Below are positions 1 through 6,418 of a DNA stretch of 41,483 bases, piece after piece; position 1 is the first letter of the stretch, and the number at the start of each line of letters is the position of its first letter. The notes under the pieces were generated by a model. That model did not search any database. It was not told where the DNA came from and was given only the letters and a program-made list of their open reading frames with translations. The stretch spans positions 1 to 41,483 of the forward strand of contig JAPOVS010000084.1 of NCBI GenBank assembly GCA_026708055.1. The letters are read 5' to 3'. Source of the DNA: a bacterium (lineage in GTDB: Bacteria; Actinomycetota; Acidimicrobiia; Acidimicrobiales; CATQHL01). The position numbers were made by a program, and so were the translations under genes.

Positions 1-4
1 CCGG

Positions 5-499
5 GTGCGAGCAATGATGTCACCGGAGCAGCCGCCGGCCGACGGTGGCGCGACCAGGGCCGGGGAAGGTCTCGGACAGGGCGGCGGGCCGCCCCCGCCG
101 AGGGTTCGCCGGACACGGGTCGTCCCGACCCGCTGGGTGGACGCCAAACCCGGGCGGCTCAAACGAGTCGCTCTCACCAGCTTCAGCCTCGCGATCATAT
201 CGCTGGGGGCGTATCTGAGCATGGCCGCATGGGTATTGCTCGAATCCTCAGGATTGATCGAGTACGAAGATCCCGAAAGCTACAACTCCGGTCAGAGCAC
301 CCGCTTTTTTGACGGCACCCTTCTTGCCCTGCTCGGCCCGAGTGTGATACCCGCCGTTCCCGGCGTTGCTGCCTTGCGTTCAAGGCGACGGGAGAAGACG
401 GTGTATCGTCGGTATGCACTGGCTGGTATAATGCTTCCTCCGCTCGGGTTGGCCACTAATATGGTTGTGGCGGTGGCTATATTATTGAGAAACTGGTGA
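5..499 (+). CDS. Small integral membrane protein of unknown function
   Basis: I do not recognise a family. The 164-residue product has a Pro/Gly/Arg-rich cytoplasmic-looking N-terminus of about 55 residues. Three hydrophobic stretches follow, at roughly residues 57-80, 103-123 and 136-160, so it is likely a three-pass membrane protein. The GTG at 5 is the first start visible, with ATG codons at 14 and 17 as alternatives. The frame is open to the left edge, so the true start could lie outside the window. The next gene, also a membrane protein, follows after 24 bp on the same strand and may be co-transcribed. Base composition is visibly less GC-rich than in the housekeeping genes to the right, which hints at an accessory origin. 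Confidence 0.55.
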   Translation: MRAMMSPEQPPADGGATRAGEGLGQGGGPPPPRVRRTRVVPTRWVDAKPGRLKRVALTSFSLAIISLGAYLSMAAWVLLESSGLIEYEDPESYNSGQSTRFFDGTLLALLGPSVIPAVPGVAALRSRRREKTVYRRYALAGIMLPPLGLATNMVVAVAILLRNW

Positions 500-523
500 C
501 TGCCATGCAAGTCGAAGAGATAT

Positions 524-1087
524 TTGGTTTCGCTCGTTTCCATGCGCTTGCGCGATCCCGGTTTGTCGCAGAACATCCCCGTGAGGCCCAACGATTTGGG
601 CCGATTTAGCCCCAAGGCTGTAGCCAGCTCCGTTCGGCGCTGGGACCGCTGGATAGCTTCCGGAAGTTGGAATGTCGCTCGCGACAGCGATGTTCGGACC
701 CTCGCCCTCGTGGGATATACGGTCGGCGTATTTGTTCTTCCCCTCACCTCGGTCTTCGGTCTGCAACTCTTCGGCCTGAAGACCCACCCGGTTCCGACCG
801 CCTGGGGAGTCGATCCGACGGGGTGGCAGAGCGATGTGTTGAGGTATATCGGCTTTCTCATATACAGTTCGACCATGGCGTTTTGCTTCGCCGCAATCAC
901 GCTGAGTTACCGTAGCGACAAGCTACGCGAGTATCGATGGCTTTCGTTCTGTGGGCTCTTGTTCTTCAACATCTTCACTATCATCTTGGGAGTGTTCGGC
1001 TCCATAGCCCTCTTCGTGCATTGGTCCTCGGGCCGAGACAAGGAAATCACAGTGGAACTCATCGACGACGAGTACGACGAGCCGTGA
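524..1087 (+). CDS. Small integral membrane protein of unknown function
   Basis: No family recognised. The 187-residue product has a polar N-terminal 60 residues and hydrophobic segments at about residues 62-83, 108-128 and 139-165. It ends in an acidic tail (IDDEYDEP). The listed start is a TTG; an in-frame ATG at 542 is equally plausible and would give 181 residues. It lies 24 bp behind another small three-pass membrane protein and shares its lower-GC, more AT-tolerant codon use, so the two probably form a pair. Function cannot be inferred from the sequence. Confidence 0.5.
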   Translation: MVSLVSMRLRDPGLSQNIPVRPNDLGRFSPKAVASSVRRWDRWIASGSWNVARDSDVRTLALVGYTVGVFVLPLTSVFGLQLFGLKTHPVPTAWGVDPTGWQSDVLRYIGFLIYSSTMAFCFAAITLSYRSDKLREYRWLSFCGLLFFNIFTIILGVFGSIALFVHWSSGRDKEITVELIDDEYDEP

Positions 1088-1231
1088 CGAACATACGACA
1101 GGGGTGACGACCTGGGAGCAGGGTGCCTGGTGGCGGTAAGACCTCGCCGGACAGCCGCCCGGGAGGTGCTCTCGTCGTAGGAGTCGCCGAGGCGACGGGT
1201 GTGCCTCCCGAGTGCTCTGAGCGGCGCTGAT

Positions 1232-1237
1232 TACGCT
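1232..1237 (+). promoter_or_regulatory. -10-like hexamer for leaderless murJ transcript
   Basis: TACGCT (TANNNT pattern) ends 7 nt before the GTG start of the MurJ-type gene. This spacing would put the transcription start on or next to the start codon. No Shine-Dalgarno sequence is visible between them. Confidence 0.45.
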
Positions 1238-1244
1238 CCTTGCC

Positions 1245-2960
1245 GTGAGCGGATTCTACCGGTCACCGTTGCAGGGGGACGGCGAGCCGGGATTCGGGGG
1301 TTTCGGCGCGCGCCGCCGCCGCAGCGGTCGCAGCGCCACCCTGGTCGGGGCCGGTGTAGTGCTGTCGCGCCTTTCGGGCGTGGCGCGCGAGGTCGTCCTG
1401 GGGGCGTTCCTGGGCACGCGCGCCTCCGCCGATGCCTTCGGGGCCGCCCTGCGCATCCCCAAGCTGCTCCAGAACCTGCTGGGCGAGGGAGCGTTGTCGG
1501 CAGCGTTCATTCCCGTGTACGCCCAAGTGCTCGGAGAGGGCGACGAGGAGCGGGCCGGACGACTCGCCGGGGCCGTCGCGGGTCTGCTGGCCGTGCTCAC
1601 GGGCGGGCTGGTGCTGCTGGCGATCTTCTTGGCCGAGCCGCTCACCTGGATCGTGGCTCCGGGGTTCTCGGGCACCCGGCACGAACTCACCGTCGTGCTG
1701 ATCCGCATCATGGCCGGCGGGATCGGCCTGATCGTGATGGCGGCTTGGTGCCTCGGCGTGCTGAACGCGCACCGGCGCTTCTTCCTCTCGTATGTGGCGC
1801 CGGTGCTGTGGAACGTGGCCATCGTGGGCGCGGTGGCGGCCGCCGGCATCGCCGGCCTGGCCGAGACCGGGATCGCCGAGGCGGCGGCGTGGGGCGTCCT
1901 GGCGGGCGGTGCTCTGCAGTTCGCCGTCCAGGTCCCCGTCGTGGTGTCCCTGGTGCCGCGCCTGCGCGTCAGCCTGCGGCTGCGCCTGCACGGCGTGCGC
2001 GAGGTGGCGCGGCGGTTCGGACCGGCGGTGGCGGGCCGCGGTGTCGTGACGATCTCGAGCTACGTCGACGTGATCCTGGCGTCGCTGCTGGCCACCGGCG
2101 CCATCGCCTACCTGGACCGCGCCCAGGTGCTGTACCTCATGCCCATCAGCGTGTTCGCCCTCTCGGTGGCCGCTGCCGACCTGCCCGAAATGGCCCGCGA
2201 GCAGGACAGCCGCGAGCGCATGCACGAGCGCCTCGTGGTCGGCGCCGCCAGGGTGCTGCTGTTCCTGGTCTTCGCCCTCGTGGCGTTCGTGATCTTCGGG
2301 CGGTCCATCGTGGGGGCCCTCTACCAGAGGGTGAACTTCACCGCGGATGACACCTACGTCGTTTGGCTGGTCCTGGCGGCGTACAGCCTCGGCATCGTGG
2401 CCGCGGGGCTCTCCCGCCTGCTGCAGAACACCTGCTACGCCGCGGGCGACACCAAGGGCCCCGCCCGGATCGCCGCGGTCCGGCTGGTCTTCGCCGCGCT
2501 GGGGGGCTTGGTGCTCATGATCCAGCTCGACCGGGTGGCGGTGATCGACGGCGAGCTGAGGCGCCTGGGCGATCTGCCGGCCTTCTGGCTCCTCGACAGC
2601 GAGATCCGCCAGGCCGGCGACATTCGCCGGCTCGGGGCGGTCGGCCTGGCGCTGGCCGCGGCGGTCGCCGCCTGGCTGGAGCTGGGGATGCTGCGCCGGC
2701 GGATCCACCGCACGCTGGGGCTGCGCCCGCCCTTCGGTCGGCTGGCGGGACGGCTCCTGCCGGGTGCCGTGGCGGCGGGGGTGGTCGGCTTCCTGCTGAT
2801 GCGGTCCCTGTCCGGGGCCCCGCACCTGCTGACGGCGCCGGTCTGCCTGGTCGCCACCGGGGCGCTGTATCTGCTAGTAGCGAACCTTTGCGGCCAACCG
2901 GCTGCCCGCCACCTGCTGCTCCCGCTGCGCCGCCGCCTCTGGGCCGGCCGGCGCCCCTGA
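1245..2960 (+). CDS. murJ: MurJ/MviN-type lipid II flippase
   Basis: Integral membrane protein of 571 residues in the MOP (MurJ/MviN) family, which moves the peptidoglycan precursor lipid II across the cytoplasmic membrane. After an Arg/Gly-rich cytoplasmic tail of about 30 residues comes the family's conserved first-helix region, with the segment SRLSGVAREVVLGAFLG followed by ADAFGAALRIPKLLQNLLGE and GALSAAFIPVYAQ. About 13-14 hydrophobic segments follow, and length and topology fit the family. GTG at 1245 is chosen because a -10-like TACGCT lies 7 nt upstream. The gene stands apart from a wall-synthesis cluster; the next gene, a MoxR ATPase, starts 45 bp later with its own -10-like element. 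Actinobacterial MurJ homologues sometimes carry a C-terminal kinase-like region, which is absent here. Confidence 0.9.
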   Translation: MSGFYRSPLQGDGEPGFGGFGARRRRSGRSATLVGAGVVLSRLSGVAREVVLGAFLGTRASADAFGAALRIPKLLQNLLGEGALSAAFIPVYAQVLGEGDEERAGRLAGAVAGLLAVLTGGLVLLAIFLAEPLTWIVAPGFSGTRHELTVVLIRIMAGGIGLIVMAAWCLGVLNAHRRFFLSYVAPVLWNVAIVGAVAAAGIAGLAETGIAEAAAWGVLAGGALQFAVQVPVVVSLVPRLRVSLRLRLHGVREVARRFGPAVAGRGVVTISSYVDVILASLLATGAIAYLDRAQVLYLMPISVFALSVAAADLPEMAREQDSRERMHERLVVGAARVLLFLVFALVAFVIFGRSIVGALYQRVNFTADDTYVVWLVLAAYSLGIVAAGLSRLLQNTCYAAGDTKGPARIAAVRLVFAALGGLVLMIQLDRVAVIDGELRRLGDLPAFWLLDSEIRQAGDIRRLGAVGLALAAAVAAWLELGMLRRRIHRTLGLRPPFGRLAGRLLPGAVAAGVVGFLLMRSLSGAPHLLTAPVCLVATGALYLLVANLCGQPAARHLLLPLRRRLWAGRRP

Positions 2961-2991
2961 GGCCCGTTGCCTGGCTCGCGCCGGCGTCCCG

Positions 2992-2997
2992 TAGCCT
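2992..2997 (+). promoter_or_regulatory. -10-like hexamer before MoxR-type ATPase gene
   Basis: TAGCCT ends 8 nt before the ATG at 3006, with no Shine-Dalgarno sequence between. This is the leaderless arrangement seen at several other genes in the window. Confidence 0.4.
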
Positions 2998-3005
2998 GAC
3001 GATCC

Positions 3006-3890
3006 ATGGGTCATCGCTTCGCCGGCGTCGGCGTGGTCCGGGACGGGCTCGACGGCGTGCAGTACCTGGCCGATGAGGGCATCGCCGGTGTCGTCTACCT
3101 GGCGGACCGGCTGGCCAAGCCGGTCCTGGTGGAGGGACCGGCGGGAACGGGAAAGACGCAACTGGCCAAGAGCACCGCGGAGATGTGCGGGGCCCGTCTC
3201 ATCCGCTTGCAGTGCTACGAGGGCATCGACGAGGCCAAGGCGCTCTACGAGTGGAACTACAAGAAGCAACTGCTGCGGATCCAGGCGGAGTCGCAGACCT
3301 GGGACGAGGTGTCCGATGACATCTTCTCCGAGGAGTTCCTACTCACCCGGCCGCTGCTGGAAGCCATCAGGGCCAGCGAGCCCGTGGTGCTGCTGGTGGA
3401 CGAGGTGGACCGCGTGGAGGTCGAGACCGAGGCCCTGCTGCTGGAGATCCTGAGCGACTACCAGGTGTCGATCCCGGAGTTGGGCACCATCGAGGCCACC
3501 CAGATCCCCCTCGTGTTCCTCACCTCCAACAACACCCGCGAACTCTCCGAGGCCTTGAAGCGCCGCTGCCTGTACCTCTACATCGACTATCCCGACCTGG
3601 AGCGGGAGCGGGACATCGTCCTGACCAAGGTGCCCGACATCGGCCAGAGCCTGGCCGACGAGGTGGCACGCATCGTCCGTTCGGTGCGCCAACTGGAGTT
3701 GAAGAAGGCACCGTCGGTGTCCGAGACCCTGGACTGGGCGCGCACGCTGGTGCTCCTCGGCGTCGAGCACGTCGACGCCGAGACGGCTGCCGAGACGGTC
3801 CACACGCTCCTCAAGTATCGCAGCGACATCGAGAAGGCCCTGAAGGAGTTCTCCGCCGGCGACGCCCGGAGTTCCGGCCTGCCGCGCTGA
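3006..3890 (+). CDS. MoxR-type AAA+ ATPase
   Basis: AAA+ ATPase of 294 residues. Walker A is EGPAGTGKT (about residues 43-51, Lys50). Walker B is VVLLVDEVD (127-135), sensor-1 Asn is in LTSNNTRE (about 172-179), and an arginine-finger-like ALKRRC follows. MoxR ATPases act as chaperones that insert metals or cofactors or remodel partner complexes. They are nearly always encoded beside a von Willebrand A (VWA) protein, as here: the CoxE-like VWA gene begins 50 bp downstream. The pair resembles the CoxD/CoxE type, but no molybdenum hydroxylase or other client gene lies in the window, so the substrate is unknown. Confidence 0.85.
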   Translation: MGHRFAGVGVVRDGLDGVQYLADEGIAGVVYLADRLAKPVLVEGPAGTGKTQLAKSTAEMCGARLIRLQCYEGIDEAKALYEWNYKKQLLRIQAESQTWDEVSDDIFSEEFLLTRPLLEAIRASEPVVLLVDEVDRVEVETEALLLEILSDYQVSIPELGTIEATQIPLVFLTSNNTRELSEALKRRCLYLYIDYPDLERERDIVLTKVPDIGQSLADEVARIVRSVRQLELKKAPSVSETLDWARTLVLLGVEHVDAETAAETVHTLLKYRSDIEKALKEFSAGDARSSGLPR

Positions 3891-3940
3891 GCCGCGGCGC
3901 AGGTGCTGACCGTGCGGCGGCCCGCAGCCCGGGGCCGACC

Positions 3941-5407
3941 GTGACGGCGCAGGCGCCCCCGACCGGAGCCGGGACCGCCGAGTCCCCGCTTCTGGCGCTG
4001 CTCGGCGGCTTCATCGCGGAGTTGCGTCGCGCCGGCCTGCCGGTGAGCCTCACCGAGCATCTCGACGCCATGGAGGCGGTGCGCCACGTCCCGCTCGACG
4101 ACCGCGAGGCGTTCAAGTTCGCCCTGGCCGCCACGCTGGTCAAGCACCACGCCCACTGGCGGGCCTTCGAGACCGTCTTCGAGGTCTACTTCTCGTTGCG
4201 CGGCGCCGAGTACGAGCCCGGCGACGGTGCCTGGGCCGACGACGTGGATCCTGCCGAACTGCTGGATCCCCGCCCGGAGGGCCTGCCCGGCGGCGAGCCG
4301 CTGAGCGACGAGGATCTGGCCCGGCTGCTGTTCGCGGCGTTGCTGCGCGGCGATCAGGCGCAGCTGCGGGCGGTGGCCTGGCGGGCCGTGCAGCGCTACG
4401 CCGGCATGGAGCCGGGCCGGCCGGTGGGCGGCACCTACTACCTCTATCGCACGCTGCGCAACCTGGGGTTGGACGACCTGCTGGCGCGGCTCCTGGAGAC
4501 CATCCAGCAGGAGGCCGAACGACCTCTCACGCCGCTGGAGGAGCGTCTCGAGCGCGACGAGTTGGAGTCGCGCATCGATCAACTGCGCAAGGAGGTGGAG
4601 GCCGAGATCCGGCGCCGCCTGGTGGCCGACCGCGGCCCCGAGGCGATGGCCCGGACGCTGCGCAAGCCGCTTCCCGAGGACGTGGAGTTCATGCACGCCA
4701 CGCGGGAGGAGATGGAGGCACTGCGCAAGGCCATCCACCCGCTGACCCGCAAGCTGGCGGCGCGCCTGTCCCGGCGGCGGCGCCACACCCGGCGGGGCGT
4801 GCTGGACTTCCGCAGGACCATCCGGCAGTCGCTGAGCTACGGCGGCGTCCCGGCCGAGCCGCGCTTCCGCTACAAGCGCCCCGCCAAGCCCGAGATCATG
4901 GTCATCGCCGACATCAGCGGCTCGGTGGCGGCGTTCGCCCGCTTCACGCTGCACCTCGTGTACGCCATCAGCAGCCATTTCTCCAAGGTGCGCTCGTTCG
5001 TCTTCATCGACGGGCTGGACGAGGTCACGAACCTCTTCGAGACGAGCGAGGACATCACCGAGGCGGTGCACAGGGTGAACACCTCCGCGGACGTGGTGTG
5101 GGTGGACGGCCACTCCGACTACGGCCACGCCCTAGGGGTGTTCTGGGACCGCTACGGAGCGTCGGTCGGCCCGAAGACCACGGTCATGATCCTGGGCGAC
5201 GCCCGCAGCAACTACCACGCCTCCGGGTCCTGGGTGATGCGCGAGCTGCACCGCAAGGCCCGGCGGGTCTTCTGGTTGAACCCCGAGCCGTGCTCGTACT
5301 GGGACACCGGCGACTCCATCATGAGCGAGTACAGCACTCACTGCGACGGCACTTTCGAGGTGCGCACGCTGCGGCATCTGGAGCGCTTCGTGGAGAAGAC
5401 CTTCTAG
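3941..5407 (+). CDS. CoxE-like von Willebrand factor A domain protein
   Basis: Product of 488 residues. The C-terminal half is a VWA domain with the metal-ion-dependent adhesion site D-x-S-x-S at Asp324-Ile-Ser-Gly-Ser328 (ADISGSVAAF). The later MIDAS-region residues lie in GHSDYGHALG and in LGDARSNYHASG. The N-terminal half is helical and charged (for example DELESRIDQLRKEVEAEI) and resembles the CoxE/DUF58-neighbour architecture. Such proteins partner MoxR ATPases in client maturation. GTG at 3941 is the first good start after the upstream stop. No signal peptide is visible, so it is expected to be cytoplasmic. Strong spacing and family linkage support an operon with the preceding ATPase. 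Confidence 0.82.
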   Translation: MTAQAPPTGAGTAESPLLALLGGFIAELRRAGLPVSLTEHLDAMEAVRHVPLDDREAFKFALAATLVKHHAHWRAFETVFEVYFSLRGAEYEPGDGAWADDVDPAELLDPRPEGLPGGEPLSDEDLARLLFAALLRGDQAQLRAVAWRAVQRYAGMEPGRPVGGTYYLYRTLRNLGLDDLLARLLETIQQEAERPLTPLEERLERDELESRIDQLRKEVEAEIRRRLVADRGPEAMARTLRKPLPEDVEFMHATREEMEALRKAIHPLTRKLAARLSRRRRHTRRGVLDFRRTIRQSLSYGGVPAEPRFRYKRPAKPEIMVIADISGSVAAFARFTLHLVYAISSHFSKVRSFVFIDGLDEVTNLFETSEDITEAVHRVNTSADVVWVDGHSDYGHALGVFWDRYGASVGPKTTVMILGDARSNYHASGSWVMRELHRKARRVFWLNPEPCSYWDTGDSIMSEYSTHCDGTFEVRTLRHLERFVEKTF

Positions 5408-5426
5408 GGCGACCGCGGCGCGCCTC

Positions 5427-5432
5427 TAAAAT
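5427..5432 (+). promoter_or_regulatory. -10-like hexamer before coiled-coil/pdtaR-like genes
   Basis: TAAAAT, the best match to TATAAT among the leaderless candidates, ends 6 nt before the GTG at 5439. It lies just after the stop of the VWA gene and would start a transcript covering the coiled-coil protein and the response regulator. Confidence 0.5.
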
Positions 5433-5438
5433 GTCCGT

Positions 5439-5750
5439 GTGGCCCTCGCTGTCCTGCCCGGCGTCGTGATTCGGCGGCGCATCACCGAGGTGTCGCGCCG
5501 GCTGGCGCGTTGCCGCCAGGAGTTGCTGGTGGCCGAGGAGCAGCTCGTCCACTTCAGCGACTCCGAGGCGGACGCCCATCTCCGGTCGCTGGTGTCGGAG
5601 ACGCCGGTCGCCGACCGCGAGTTGCGCACCGCAGCACGCCACGCCGCGGCGATGACCGGTCACCGTGACCGCCTCCAGGCGGAGATCTCCCAGTTGGAGG
5701 AACGCCTGGACGATCTGCTGGACCGCCTCTCGAGCAGGAGGAACCCGTGA
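5439..5750 (+). CDS. Small coiled-coil protein of unknown function
   Basis: The 103-residue product is largely predicted helix with heptad-like stretches at about residues 13-40 (ITEVSRRLARCRQELLVAEE) and 70-97 (HRDRLQAEISQLEERLDDLL). No enzymatic motif is seen. It is real rather than a shadow because a -10-like TAAAAT sits 6 nt upstream and its stop overlaps the next start (GTGA). That overlap couples it to the ANTAR response regulator, so a role linked to that regulator is possible but is only inferred from position. Confidence 0.65.
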   Translation: MALAVLPGVVIRRRITEVSRRLARCRQELLVAEEQLVHFSDSEADAHLRSLVSETPVADRELRTAARHAAAMTGHRDRLQAEISQLEERLDDLLDRLSSRRNP

Positions 5751-6373
5751 CTGCTGAGCGAACCGTCGGGACGCGCACGCGCGTCCTGATCGCCGAGGAC
5801 GAGGCCATCATCCGCCTGGACCTGAAAGAGACCCTCACCGCCGAGGGCTACGAGGTGGTCGCCGACAGCGGGCGCGGCGACGAGGCGCTGGCGCTGGTGC
5901 GCGAGCTGCGTCCCGATGTGGCCATCCTGGACATCAAGATGCCGGGCAACGACGGCCTCGCGGTGGCCCGAGCGATCAGCGACGAGCGTCTCTGCGCGGT
6001 GCTGGTGCTCACCGCCTTCAGCCAGCGCGAGCTGGTGGCGCAGGCCGCCCAGTCGGGCGTCCTGGCGTACCTCGTCAAGCCCTTCGCGGCCGGCGAGTTG
6101 GTGGCGGCCATCGAGATCGCCCTGGCTCGCTTCGGCGAGGCGCAAGCGCTGAAGGCCGAGGCGACCGACTATGCCGAGCAACTCCAGACCCGCAAGATCG
6201 TCGAGCGAGCCAAGGGCGTGCTCATGGACAACTACGGCTTCCGCGAGGACGACGCCTTCGCCTTCATGCGCAGCACCGCCATGAACCAGCGGCGCCCCAT
6301 GCGCGCCGTGGCCGAGGATCTGCTGGCGGGCACCCTGTCGGTGGCCTCGAAGCCCGCCGACGAGGGGCGGTGA
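5747..6373 (+). CDS. pdtaR: ANTAR-domain response regulator (PdtaR-like)
   Basis: Two-domain regulator of 208 residues. The N-terminal receiver domain has acidic-pocket Glu17/Asp18, phospho-acceptor Asp62 in AILDIKMPG, the conserved Thr in VLVLTAFSQ, and the Lys in YLVKPF. The C-terminal ANTAR domain (about residues 145-200) carries the hallmark KIVERAKGVLMDNYGFRE followed by DDAFAFMRSTAM. ANTAR regulators bind paired RNA hairpins and antiterminate transcription when phosphorylated. In Mycobacterium the orthologue PdtaR is encoded near polA, the same neighbourhood as here. The cognate histidine kinase is not in the window. The start overlaps the upstream gene by four bases. Confidence 0.88.
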   Translation: MTAERTVGTRTRVLIAEDEAIIRLDLKETLTAEGYEVVADSGRGDEALALVRELRPDVAILDIKMPGNDGLAVARAISDERLCAVLVLTAFSQRELVAQAAQSGVLAYLVKPFAAGELVAAIEIALARFGEAQALKAEATDYAEQLQTRKIVERAKGVLMDNYGFREDDAFAFMRSTAMNQRRPMRAVAEDLLAGTLSVASKPADEGR

Positions 6374-6418
6374 GGCGCCGCGGCGTGCTCGCGTCGTCGC
6401 CCGCCGCCGCCTGAACCC

